Assembly (NCBI RefSeq): GCF_028736155.1
Contig: NZ_CP117879.1
Span: 186,001-250,000, forward strand
DNA from: Flavobacterium sp. KACC 22763
GTDB lineage: Bacteria > Bacteroidota > Bacteroidia > Flavobacteriales > Flavobacteriaceae
Direction of reading: 5' to 3'
Length of the DNA stretch: 64,000 bases
Below the pieces are notes generated by a model. It ran no database searches, was not told the origin of the DNA, and worked only from the letters and a program-made list of their open reading frames with translations. Positions 1-8,291 of the stretch are shown piece by piece (positions within the stretch are counted from its first letter, which is position 1; the number at the start of each line of letters is the position of its first letter). The translations under genes and the position numbers were made by a program.

Positions 1-288
1 GTCTGGAAGCAGTTTGAAGTCCTGAAATACAATTCCGATTTTACGTCTCAAGTACGGAATATCTTTTTCTTTTAAAGTAGCCAAATCAAATTCGACAATA
101 TGTCCTTCACCTTCAATTAAAGGTAAATCAGCATATAAAGTTTTTAGAAAACTACTTTTTCCAGAACCAGTTTTCCCGATAATGTAGATAAACTCTCCAT
201 GATTAACATCTAGATTAATATGAGATATAATTTTTCTTCCTTCTTGATATATAGTGACTTCTTTAAGAGACAGTACGGTTTGTGACAT
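1..288 (-). CDS. ftsE: Cell division ATP-binding protein FtsE (N-terminal part, cut by window edge)
   Basis: Only the first 96 codons are present; the gene continues beyond base 1. FtsE is the ATPase of the FtsEX complex, which controls peptidoglycan hydrolases at the division site. Visible are the ABC Walker A motif GKTGSGKS (residues 38-45) and a Q-loop reading VFQDFKLLPD (Q89), and this 'QDFKLLPD' wording is typical of FtsE. The ATG at 286-288 is preceded by an AT-rich divergent spacer shared with the TPR gene. A close ABC relative such as LolD cannot be fully excluded without the rest of the gene and its ftsX neighbour. Confidence 0.85.
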   Translation of the reverse strand, partial: MSQTVLSLKEVTIYQEGRKIISHINLDVNHGEFIYIIGKTGSGKSSFLKTLYADLPLIEGEGHIVEFDLATLKEKDIPYLRRKIGIVFQDFKLLPD

Positions 289-501
289 AATAAAATTGGT
301 TTGAATGGTAAAAGTAATAAGATAACGTTTGTATTCAAAATAAATTTGAATCATTTCTTAGGAAAAAGTTTAAAAAATGAAATGTTTTAGAAAGTTTGAG
401 AACCAATAAATTGAAGTTTATTAAACCTTAAAATCATAAACGATTATTAATTTGTTTATAATAAAACCTAAAAACGTTTCGTTATAAAGCGTATAAAATG
501 A

Positions 502-509
502 TACTTTTG
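502..509 (+). promoter_or_regulatory. Possible promoter -7 element before the TPR gene
   Basis: TACTTTTG matches the Bacteroidota -7 consensus TAnnTTTG and lies 22 bases before the start codon. No clear TTG is seen 17-23 bases upstream, so the call is weak. Confidence 0.3.
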
Positions 510-530
510 AATACCTAAATATTAATCAAA

Positions 531-3500
531 ATGCGTAAACTATCCAGGTTCTTTATATTCCAAATTCTCCTTACTTCGACAATAGTTTCGGCACAGAAAT
601 CGGCTATTTATACTTACGAATTAAAGGATTTTGACAAAGCACTGGCTTTATATAATGATAAACAATATGCTTCGGCTCAATTGATTTTTGAAAAAGTAAA
701 ATACAATGCGACCAACGAAGAAGTTCAGTCGGATTGTGCTTTCTACATTGCCAATTGCGCTATAAGAACCAACAAAGCAAATGCCGATGCTTTAGTAGAG
801 CAATTTGTAAATGATTATCCAACGAGCACGAAACAAAATCAGGCTTATATCGAGGCTGCTCAATTTTTCTTCGAGCAGGGAAATTACCCAAAAGCATTGC
901 AGTGGTTTGATAAAGTGGATGAAAGCTACATGAGTAAAACCGAATCGGATAAGTTTAACTTCATGAAAGGCTACAGCTATTTTAATGCTAAAAAGAAAAA
1001 AGAAGCCACCAATTATTTTAATAAAGTTGTCAATTCTAAAGAATATGGTTCTCAGGCCAAATATTACTTAGGTTTTATGGCTTATGAAGGAGACGATTAT
1101 AAAGAGGCGACTAAATATTTTGATGAGGTTTCGGGTGAAGAAAAATACAAAGAAAAACTGTCGTACTATCAAGCTGACATGAATTTCAAATTAGGAAATT
1201 TTCAAAAAGCGATTGATTTAGGATTGGTAGCCATGAACAAATCGAACGATATTGAAAAATCGGAATTGAATAAAATTATTGGAGAAAGTTATTTCAATTT
1301 GAAGCAATATGGAAAAGCAATTCCGTATTTGGAACAATATGCTGGTAAAAAAGGAAAATGGAACAATACCGATTTTTATCAGTTAGGTTATGCGTATTAT
1401 GAGCAGAAAGAGTATGAAAAAGCCATTTCTCAGTTTAATAAAATTATTGAAGGAAAAGATTTTGTTGCGCAGAATGCCTATTACCATTTAGGTTTAAGCT
1501 ATTTAAATACGGGTAAAAAGCAAGAAGCTTTAAACGCTTTCAAGAATGCTTCCGAAATGGATTTTAATGCACAAATTCAAGAAGACGCCGCTTTAAATTA
1601 TGCTAAATTGAGTTATGATATTGGAAATGCGTATCAGGCTGTTCCAGGTATTTTATTAGATTTCCTTAAAAAATATCCAAACAATTCTAGCCGTGCAGAA
1701 GTAGAGAAATTATTGGTCGATTCTTATATTTCTTCTAAAAATTACAAAGAAGCTTTAGCATTATTAGAAAAAAACAGAACTGCGGAAAATAAAGCAGCGT
1801 ACCAAAAAGTACTTTTTTATCGCGGATTAGAATTGTATAACGAAAATAATTACCAAGAGGCAGGTAAATTATTTAAAAGTGCTATCAGCGAACAAAAGAC
1901 GCCTGAGTTTACTGCACGTGCCACTTTCTGGAAAGCAGAAACAGAATATCTTAATGATGATATGCAAAATGCTCTTCTGACTTACAAACAGTTTGCCGGA
2001 ATGGCCGCAGCAAAATCTACGGATGAATATAAAAACATCAATTACAATATTGGCTACACGTATTTTAAAATGAAAGATTACGATCAGGCTGCAAATTCTT
2101 TTCAAGCGCAGATCGATAATTCACCTTCAGATAAAGTTCGTTTAAATGATTCTTATTTGCGTTTAGGAGACTGTCGTTTTGTGACTTCAAAATACAGCGC
2201 GGCAAACGAGGCTTATGCAAAAGCAATTGCCGCAAAAGGCGTAGATGCCGATTATGCACAATTTCAAAAAGCACTTTCTTACGGATTTATGTCAAATAAT
2301 GCGAAGAAAGTGGATGAATTGAATAACTTCCTTCAGATGTACAAAAAATCGTCTTACAGAGATGATGCTTTGTTCGAATTAGGAAACACTTATGTTGCAG
2401 AAAAGAAAAATGATCAGGCCTTGAAAACGTATGATCAATTGATTTCAGAATTCCAAAACGGATCTTTTACTTCAAAAGCAATTTTAAAACAAGGTTTGAT
2501 TTATTACAATTCAGATCGCGATCAGCAGGCTTTAACGAAATTTAAAAAAGTTGCGGCAGAATTCCCAAAAACACCAGAAGCTTTAGAAGCAGTTGCCACA
2601 GCAAGATTGATTTATGTTGATTCTGGAAAAGTAGACGAATATGCAACTTGGGTTCGTACTTTAGATTTTGTTGAGGTTTCAGACGCTGAATTAGACAACG
2701 ATACTTACGACGCTGCTTTCAAACAATATAGCCAAAACAATAGCAAAGCTGCGATTACAGGCTTTGGTGGTTATGTGAGCAAATTCCCAGCGGGATTACA
2801 CGCTTTAGAAGCTAATTTCTATCTGGCGCAGCTTTATTATGCTGAAGGTTCTGAAACAAAATCGACATCAAATTATCAATATGTAATCGATCAGCCTAGA
2901 AATGAATTTACAGAGCAGGCTTTAAATAGATTGGCTCAGATATATCTGAAAGCAAAAGATTGTGATAAAGCAATTCCGGTTTTAAAACGTTTAGAAACAG
3001 AAGCAGATTATCCGCAGAACAAAACTTTCGCGCAAGCAAACCTAATGAAATGTTATTATGATAAAAAAGATTATGACAATTCGGTTACTGCTGCTGAAAA
3101 AGTTTTGGAAAACCCAAAATCTGATGCAGGAGTAAAATCTGATGCTCAAATTATTGTAGCAAGAGCGGCGATTCAAACAGGAAATGAAGATAAAGCGAAA
3201 ACAGCTTATGCTAAATTAATGACAAGTTCGAAAGGAGAACTGGCGGCAGAAGCTTTGTATTATGATGCATACTTTAAAACGAAGGAAGGAAAATTTGATG
3301 CTTCTAATACTGCAGTTCAAAAATTGGCAAAAAGCTATTCGGCTTATAAATATTACGGAGCAAAAGGTTTAGTGTTGATGGCAAAAAACTTCTACGGATT
3401 AAAAGACAGTTATCAGGCGACATATATTTTAGATAACGTAATCAACAATTTTACTGATTATCCAGATGTTGTTGAAGAAGCGAAAAAAGAATTAGGAGCT

Positions 3501-3545
3501 ATTAAAGCGGAAGAGTCAAAAACAAATTCGTCGATTAATAGATAG
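531..3545 (+). CDS. Large periplasmic tetratricopeptide-repeat protein
   Basis: A 1004-residue protein with a signal peptide (about residues 1-22, ending VSAQ) followed almost to the C-terminus by tandem TPR-like helical pairs, with recurring A/Y/F spacing such as 'KALALYNDKQYASAQLIFEK' near the N-terminus. TPR arrays are protein-docking scaffolds, so a periplasmic scaffold role is inferred; no catalytic motif is seen. It stands divergent to ftsE and upstream of a PhzF gene and an outer-membrane barrel in the same direction, which may form a loose transcription unit. The partner cannot be named from sequence. Confidence 0.85.
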   Translation: MRKLSRFFIFQILLTSTIVSAQKSAIYTYELKDFDKALALYNDKQYASAQLIFEKVKYNATNEEVQSDCAFYIANCAIRTNKANADALVEQFVNDYPTSTKQNQAYIEAAQFFFEQGNYPKALQWFDKVDESYMSKTESDKFNFMKGYSYFNAKKKKEATNYFNKVVNSKEYGSQAKYYLGFMAYEGDDYKEATKYFDEVSGEEKYKEKLSYYQADMNFKLGNFQKAIDLGLVAMNKSNDIEKSELNKIIGESYFNLKQYGKAIPYLEQYAGKKGKWNNTDFYQLGYAYYEQKEYEKAISQFNKIIEGKDFVAQNAYYHLGLSYLNTGKKQEALNAFKNASEMDFNAQIQEDAALNYAKLSYDIGNAYQAVPGILLDFLKKYPNNSSRAEVEKLLVDSYISSKNYKEALALLEKNRTAENKAAYQKVLFYRGLELYNENNYQEAGKLFKSAISEQKTPEFTARATFWKAETEYLNDDMQNALLTYKQFAGMAAAKSTDEYKNINYNIGYTYFKMKDYDQAANSFQAQIDNSPSDKVRLNDSYLRLGDCRFVTSKYSAANEAYAKAIAAKGVDADYAQFQKALSYGFMSNNAKKVDELNNFLQMYKKSSYRDDALFELGNTYVAEKKNDQALKTYDQLISEFQNGSFTSKAILKQGLIYYNSDRDQQALTKFKKVAAEFPKTPEALEAVATARLIYVDSGKVDEYATWVRTLDFVEVSDAELDNDTYDAAFKQYSQNNSKAAITGFGGYVSKFPAGLHALEANFYLAQLYYAEGSETKSTSNYQYVIDQPRNEFTEQALNRLAQIYLKAKDCDKAIPVLKRLETEADYPQNKTFAQANLMKCYYDKKDYDNSVTAAEKVLENPKSDAGVKSDAQIIVARAAIQTGNEDKAKTAYAKLMTSSKGELAAEALYYDAYFKTKEGKFDASNTAVQKLAKSYSAYKYYGAKGLVLMAKNFYGLKDSYQATYILDNVINNFTDYPDVVEEAKKELGAIKAEESKTNSSINR

Positions 3546-3558
3546 AGAGAAAAATAGA

Positions 3559-3615
3559 AGAAAGAGACAAGAAGCAAGATTTCAATGAAAAGTCTTTTCT
3601 CTTGCTTCTTGCTTC
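3559..3615. repeat. Intergenic inverted repeat, 'agaagcaaga' word family
   Basis: A left arm at 3568-3579 (caagaagcaaga) is exactly complementary to 3599-3610, followed by a run of A. The arms are made of repeated purine words and the loop is about 19 bases. A related but more degenerate copy lies after the next gene (4498-4620) and a half copy at 32716-32745. Confidence 0.6.
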
Positions 3616-3633
3616 TAAAAAAAAAAGAAAGAA

Positions 3634-4497
3634 ATGAATTTACCTTTTTACATAGTTGATGTTTTTGCTGATAAGAAATATGCTGGAAATCAGCTGGCAG
3701 TTTTTATGGACGCAGAAAATTTAAGTACAGCACAAATGCAGCAAATTGCGCGCGAGATTAATTTTGCGGAAAGCACATTTGTTACCAAACTAGACAAAGA
3801 AAATAATAAAGCTGAAATTAGAATTTTTACCCCAGCACACGAAATGCAGTTTGCAGGTCACCCGATTATTGGGACTTCTTGGGTTTTAATGAATAAGATT
3901 TTTGAAAACGAGCCGACCGAAATTAAACTTGAAGTTCCGATTGGGCCAATTGCGATTAGTAAATCAGGTGATTTGATTTGGTTAAAAGCGGCTCAGCCTA
4001 AATTTTGGGATACGTTTTCGAAAGAGGATTTTACACATTTCAGTAATCTGCAAGTGAGTGATTTTGAAAATCAATTTCCAGTTCAAGAAGTAACAACGGG
4101 AAGTGCTTTTGTAATGGTTCCGTTGAGTAGCAGAAGAGCTTTAGAAAATTTGGTTTTAGATAAAGACAAAGCCGATCTATGGATGAGACAGCATTGTAAA
4201 ACAGATCACAGAGGTTTGTATTTTTATTATTTTGAAGGTTCAAAAGTAACAAGCAGGTTATTATACATCGAACACAATCAATTAATGGAAGATGCTGCTA
4301 CGGGAAGCGCAAGTACGTGCCTACAAGCTTCTTTGTTAAAATACAATACCAAAGAAATTGAGCTTATCAATTATCAAGGAGAATTTATCAATAGACCTTC
4401 TGAAATCTATTTTAAAGGAAAATTAGCTGACGAACAATATGATATCAATATAGGTGGGAAAGCCCAATTTGTTGCCAAAGGGGAGTGGGAAGCTTAA
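3634..4497 (+). CDS. PhzF family isomerase-like protein
   Basis: A 287-residue protein of the PhzF fold (diaminopimelate-epimerase-like double barrel). It shows the family opening 'VDVFADKKYAGNQLAVF', the catalytic-type glutamate E46 in NFAESTFV, the AGHP motif at 74-77 and the second-domain signature EDAATGSAS at about 219-227. PhzF itself isomerises a phenazine precursor, but most homologues have unknown substrates and no phenazine genes are near, so the reaction is left open. The length is normal for the family. Confidence 0.9.
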   Translation: MNLPFYIVDVFADKKYAGNQLAVFMDAENLSTAQMQQIAREINFAESTFVTKLDKENNKAEIRIFTPAHEMQFAGHPIIGTSWVLMNKIFENEPTEIKLEVPIGPIAISKSGDLIWLKAAQPKFWDTFSKEDFTHFSNLQVSDFENQFPVQEVTTGSAFVMVPLSSRRALENLVLDKDKADLWMRQHCKTDHRGLYFYYFEGSKVTSRLLYIEHNQLMEDAATGSASTCLQASLLKYNTKEIELINYQGEFINRPSEIYFKGKLADEQYDINIGGKAQFVAKGEWEA

Positions 4498-4626
4498 ATT
4501 TAGAAAATAGAAGTAAGAATCAAGAAGAAAGAATTTAGATAAAAAAGAAGAAAGAGAAAATAGAAGATAGGGAAGAAAGTCTATTCTCTTGGTTCTTGTC
4601 TCTTATACTCTTAAAAATAAAGAAAT
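4498..4626. repeat. Purine-rich intergenic inverted repeat (degenerate copy)
   Basis: The spacer is filled with 'agaagaaaga' words on the left (from about 4511) and their pyrimidine complement 'ttctcttggttcttgtctct' on the right (about 4584-4603). It is clearly related to the repeat at 3559-3615. No ORF is present. Confidence 0.5.
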
Positions 4627-6378
4627 ATGAAATTAAACTGCCGACATAAAATAATCATTTTGTTAGTGTTATTTACAGCTCAGTTTTCGATTGCACAGAA
4701 GAAAAATGAAAGTATTGGAACCGAAACTGTAAACGTTGTAAAACCTTATTCGCCTACTATTTCAGATGCTTTTAAAGTGAAAGAAACACCTTCACTTGAC
4801 GATAGCGGTAATCAGCCGAAAGAAGTTATTAAATACAGTATTTTGTCTGTTCCTGTGGCATCGACTTTTACGCCTTCAAAAGGAAAAGCAGAAGGCGTTG
4901 AGAAAGCTAAAAGAGAAAAATTGTTTAATAATTACGCCACTTTAGGGCTTGGAAACTACAGCACTTTAAATGGTGAATTATTCGTAAATCAGGATTTAGG
5001 GAATAATGATTATGTGGCAGGAATGTTTCGTCATCACTCTTCTCAAGGCGGAATTAAAGATGTAGAATTGAACGATGAATTTTACGACACATCAATTAAT
5101 GTGGGTTACGGTCAAAACAATAGAGATAATACTTGGGGAGTCGATTTAGGATATCAAAATCAGATTTACAATTGGTATGGACTTCCGTCGGATTTTGGAT
5201 CGACAATTCCAGATCAGCGTTATGATTTGGTAAACAGCATTAATCCAGATCATTCTTATAATACCATTTGGGTTGGCGGAAATGCAGAATTTTCAGAAAG
5301 TATTTTTAGTAAACTTTCTGCGAAATTCACCCATTTTTCAGATAGTTATTCTTCGTCAGAAAACAGATTTTATGTAAAGCCAACTTTTACAGTTGATGTA
5401 ATGGATCAGGCTATTAAAACCAATGTTATTGTAGACCATGTAAGCGGTTCTTTCAAAAATAATTATTTACAGGATAATACAGAAGCTTTAAAATACAGTT
5501 TTACAAATGTTGGTATCGAACCAAGTTTTGTAATCAATGAAAACGAATGGACATTAGAATTAGGAGCTGGAATCTATTATAGCGCAGATTCTGAAAATAG
5601 CGGAAACAAATTTTATTTCTATCCAAAAGTAAATGCTTCTTATAAATTGGTTGGCGATTTAATGATTTTTTATACTGGGGTAAATGGAGGTTTAAATCAA
5701 AATTCTTATGCTGATTTTGTAAGCGAAAATCCGTTTTTATCTCCGACTTTAAACATGCGTCCGTCAAGCACGCAGTACAATGTTTTTGCTGGATTAAAAG
5801 GAAAACTGGCGAACAATGTAAATTATAACGTGACTGCTTCTTATTTAAATGAAAAAGACAAAGCGCTGTTTAAAGCAAATGATTATACAGAAGTAATTAC
5901 AAATGAAGATTACGCTTTCGGGAACTCGTTTGGAGTAGTGTATGAAGATATTAGAACGTTCCGTTTCTACGGAGAATTAAAGGCAGATTTCTCTGAAAAC
6001 GTAACTTTTGGAATCAACGGAACTTTTAATAGTTACAATACAGACAACGTAGTTGAAGCATGGAATTTGCCAACAATGAAATTAAGTTCGACTTTAGACG
6101 TTAATATTACAAAGCAGTGGTATGCAGGATTGAATGTGTTTTATGTTGGAGAAAGAAAAGATATGCAGACCAATACTTCTTTAGGAGTCGATGCTACGCC
6201 AATTACTCTAAAAAGCTATTTTGATGCCAATGCGCATGTTGGGTACAAATTCAACGAAAGATTAACGTTTTTCTTGAAATTGAACAATATTGGAAATCAA
6301 GCTTATGAAAAGTGGTTGAATTATCCTGTACAAGGATTCCAAGTTTTAGGAGGCGCAAATTATAAATTTGATTTTTAA
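4627..6378 (+). CDS. Outer-membrane beta-barrel protein, TonB-receptor-like without plug
   Basis: A 583-residue protein with a signal peptide (about 1-23, ending SIAQ) and a long run of alternating beta strands ending in a terminal phenylalanine (ANYKFDF), the usual outer-membrane insertion signal. The C-terminal part (LNNIGNQAYEKW, then GFQVLGGANYKF) is like the last strands of TonB-dependent receptors. A plug domain of about 120-150 residues with a TonB box is not seen, and the protein is shorter than typical receptors (700-1000). It follows the TPR and PhzF genes on the same strand. Function and ligand are unknown. Confidence 0.75.
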   Translation: MKLNCRHKIIILLVLFTAQFSIAQKKNESIGTETVNVVKPYSPTISDAFKVKETPSLDDSGNQPKEVIKYSILSVPVASTFTPSKGKAEGVEKAKREKLFNNYATLGLGNYSTLNGELFVNQDLGNNDYVAGMFRHHSSQGGIKDVELNDEFYDTSINVGYGQNNRDNTWGVDLGYQNQIYNWYGLPSDFGSTIPDQRYDLVNSINPDHSYNTIWVGGNAEFSESIFSKLSAKFTHFSDSYSSSENRFYVKPTFTVDVMDQAIKTNVIVDHVSGSFKNNYLQDNTEALKYSFTNVGIEPSFVINENEWTLELGAGIYYSADSENSGNKFYFYPKVNASYKLVGDLMIFYTGVNGGLNQNSYADFVSENPFLSPTLNMRPSSTQYNVFAGLKGKLANNVNYNVTASYLNEKDKALFKANDYTEVITNEDYAFGNSFGVVYEDIRTFRFYGELKADFSENVTFGINGTFNSYNTDNVVEAWNLPTMKLSSTLDVNITKQWYAGLNVFYVGERKDMQTNTSLGVDATPITLKSYFDANAHVGYKFNERLTFFLKLNNIGNQAYEKWLNYPVQGFQVLGGANYKFDF

Positions 6379-6402
6379 GAGATCTTTGCCATAAAGATAC
6401 TT

Positions 6403-6440
6403 AGGCACAAAAACATTTAAAATGAATGTGCCTTTTTTTT
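6403..6440 (+). terminator. Rho-independent terminator
   Basis: A hairpin (aggcac...gtgcct) with a run of nine or more T follows the barrel gene by about 25 bases. Confidence 0.75.
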
Positions 6441-6442
6441 TC

Positions 6443-6499
6443 AGCCATGAGCTCATGAATTTTTTGGAGTAGATTCGTGAATTCGTGGCTGTTTTTTTT
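6443..6499 (+). terminator. Second hairpin with T-run, 'attcgtgaattcgtggct' word family
   Basis: The arms 6443-6460 and 6473-6490 pair over 18 bases with three G-T wobbles and one mismatch and are followed by eight T. The right arm uses the same 'attcgtg' words as the outer arm of the palindrome at 46101-46384. Confidence 0.6.
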
Positions 6500-6510
6500 A
6501 ATTTTATAAA

Positions 6511-7041
6511 ATGGAAATTATATTACGTCAAGAAAATAAAAATGATTTTGAAAGTGTTTTTCAACTAATAGAAAAAGCTTTTGAGAAGGAAGAATATAGC
6601 GATCATAAAGAACAGTTTTTGGTCGAAAGATTAAGAAAATCCGAAGCTTTTATTCCAGAGTTGTCAATTGTTGCTGAAATTGATAATAAAATTGTTGGAC
6701 ATATTTTATTTACTAAACTGAAAATTAAAAATAATTTAAATTCGTTTGAATCTCTGGCACTTGCTCCAGTTTCAGTTTTGCCAGAATTTCAAGGAAAGGG
6801 GATTGGCTCTAAACTTATTCTCCACGGACATGAAATTGCAAAAAGCTTAGGTCATAAATCAGTTATTTTATTAGGCCATCAAGATTATTATCCAAGATTC
6901 GGATATGAACTCTGCGAAAAGTACAATATCAAAATGCCGTTTGATGTTCCCGCTGAAAACTGTATGGTAATTGCATTAGCAGAAGACGGTTTAAAAGATG
7001 TAAATGGAGAAGTGGTGTATCCAAAAGCTTTTTTCGAATAA
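6511..7041 (+). CDS. GNAT family N-acetyltransferase (YhbS-like)
   Basis: A 176-residue acetyl-CoA-dependent acyltransferase. The acetyl-CoA binding loop is QGKGIG at 94-99, preceded by the strand 'LAPVSVLPEFQ' and followed by the YYPRFGY motif at about 126-132 that is typical of the YhbS/COG3153 subgroup. The acceptor substrate is not predictable. It stands alone behind two terminator-like hairpins. Confidence 0.85.
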   Translation: MEIILRQENKNDFESVFQLIEKAFEKEEYSDHKEQFLVERLRKSEAFIPELSIVAEIDNKIVGHILFTKLKIKNNLNSFESLALAPVSVLPEFQGKGIGSKLILHGHEIAKSLGHKSVILLGHQDYYPRFGYELCEKYNIKMPFDVPAENCMVIALAEDGLKDVNGEVVYPKAFFE

Positions 7042-7109
7042 AAATTTAGACAAAGAAAAAAAACCTTAGCATCTTTGCACCTTAGAACCTCAGTACCTTT
7101 AAAAAAAAA

Positions 7110-7559
7110 ATGACTTTCAAAGAAAAAATATATTCTCACTATACTCAAATGGTTCAAGACCGAATTGATGTTTTTAAAGACATGATTTCGGGTTTGACAG
7201 AAGATTCAAAAAACGATGCAAAAGGGTCGGCTGGTGATAAACACGAAACAGCTTTGTCTATGATGCATATCGAACAAGAGAAACTGACTAATAAACTAAA
7301 GGAAGCTTTAGAGCAAAAAGCAATTTTAGATAAAATTGATCCGCTTAAAACCACAGAAAACATTGTTTTAGGGAGTTTAGTAAAAGCAAACGGAATCTAT
7401 CTGTATGTTAGTGTCGCGCTTCCAAAAATTGCAATTGACGGAATTAATGTCATTGCGCTTTCTCCGCAATCTCCGTTGGGAAACCATTTAATGGGCAATA
7501 AAGCAGGTTTTCAGTTTGAAATAAATAAGACGCATTATACTATTGAAGAAATTAGCTAG
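7110..7559 (+). CDS. GreA/GreB-like transcription factor homologue
   Basis: A 149-residue protein with an N-terminal coiled-coil region (about 1-75) and a C-terminal domain carrying SPQSPLGNHLMG, which resembles the GreA/GreB C-domain motif SPlGrALLG. The coiled-coil turn contains AGDKHE (D43, E46), the spacing of the acidic pair at the tip of GreA/GreB that enters the RNA polymerase secondary channel. A polymerase-binding, transcript-cleavage-like role is inferred. Automatic annotation may call such proteins '3-oxoacyl-ACP synthase', which the sequence does not support. The next gene begins three bases after its stop. Confidence 0.6.
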   Translation: MTFKEKIYSHYTQMVQDRIDVFKDMISGLTEDSKNDAKGSAGDKHETALSMMHIEQEKLTNKLKEALEQKAILDKIDPLKTTENIVLGSLVKANGIYLYVSVALPKIAIDGINVIALSPQSPLGNHLMGNKAGFQFEINKTHYTIEEIS

Positions 7560-7562
7560 TAT

Positions 7563-7769
7563 ATGAATTTTATGCACTTAATATGTAGTTTTTCATTCTT
7601 TGGAGCTTCTTATGCCTTTTATAAGATTCATAAATTATGGAAAAGAGATGTTACAGAAAATGATAAACTTTATAATTTTCAAATAAAAGCCACAAGTTTT
7701 AAGCATTGGCTGTTACTAGGAATGTTAGTGATTATGGGAATCGTTTATTTTTTTAAAGCACTGCCTTAA
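7563..7769 (+). CDS. Small two-helix membrane protein
   Basis: A 68-residue hypothetical protein with hydrophobic segments at about 4-20 and 49-65 and a charged middle. It starts three bases after the Gre-like gene, so the two are very likely co-transcribed and translationally coupled. No family is recognised. Confidence 0.6.
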   Translation: MNFMHLICSFSFFGASYAFYKIHKLWKRDVTENDKLYNFQIKATSFKHWLLLGMLVIMGIVYFFKALP

Positions 7770-8221
7770 TTACAAAGAATGTCATTCCGATGAACGAGAC
7801 CCGAGCGATAGCGAATAGGCGAAGCAAATCTTCGTAAGCAATTCCATAATATATACCATTAATATTTATCTTTTATTAAACATAGCCCGTGGTTAAAACC
7901 ACGGGCTATGTTTTGAAATTAGTTAATGAAAAAACTTTGTCGAACTACTTTTAAGGATTTTCTTTGTTGAAATTGATAAACGATTGTATAAATAATAATT
8001 CCAGAACAGTTTCTTATCTCTTCTTTACGAATCTTCCATTTATAATAGAAATAGATTATAAATTAATTTTAAAAACTGCTTTAAACTTTAAATTTGAAAG
8101 TAGTTTTGTGCTTAAAATTAAGGATTTAAAGTTTAGGCCTTTTTTTAATGCTAAAATTTTACATTTTATATGTAAATTGATTTTTTTGGTTGATAATTGT
8201 AATTGATACTTGTATTTATGT
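7770..8221. other. Gene-free spacer with repeat fragments
   Basis: No convincing gene is seen between the small membrane protein and asnB. Bases 7781-7846 are a fragment of the 'tgtcattccgatgaacgag' word family (compare 53904-54093), 7881-7910 is a perfect hairpin listed separately, and 7964-8206 is an AT-rich open frame judged spurious. Confidence 0.6.
7881..7910. repeat. Perfect 14-bp inverted repeat 'catagcccgtggtt'
   Basis: The arms 7881-7894 and 7897-7910 are exact complements with a two-base loop and are followed by TTTT. A related shorter hairpin (catagccagcggtttcaacc) occurs at 60038-60060. It could serve as a terminator for the upstream pair. Confidence 0.75.
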
Positions 8222-8251
8222 TTGTCAATTGTAACTAATACTTCATCTTTG
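8222..8251 (+). promoter_or_regulatory. Candidate asnB promoter
   Basis: A TTG at 8222-8224 and CATCTTTG at 8244-8251 (one mismatch to TAnnTTTG) are separated by 19 bases and end 40 bases before the asnB start. Confidence 0.35.
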
Positions 8252-8291
8252 CCCTATCAAAATAAAATTTACAAAATAAAAATATAAAATT

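Noticed and set aside
3634..4497. Phenazine pathway from the PhzF homologue
   Set aside because: No other phz genes are present and most PhzF-family proteins have other roles.
7964..8206. Open frame of 80 codons before asnB
   Set aside because: Very AT-rich, low-complexity Phe/Leu/Lys text, no leader or start context, and it runs into the asnB promoter region.
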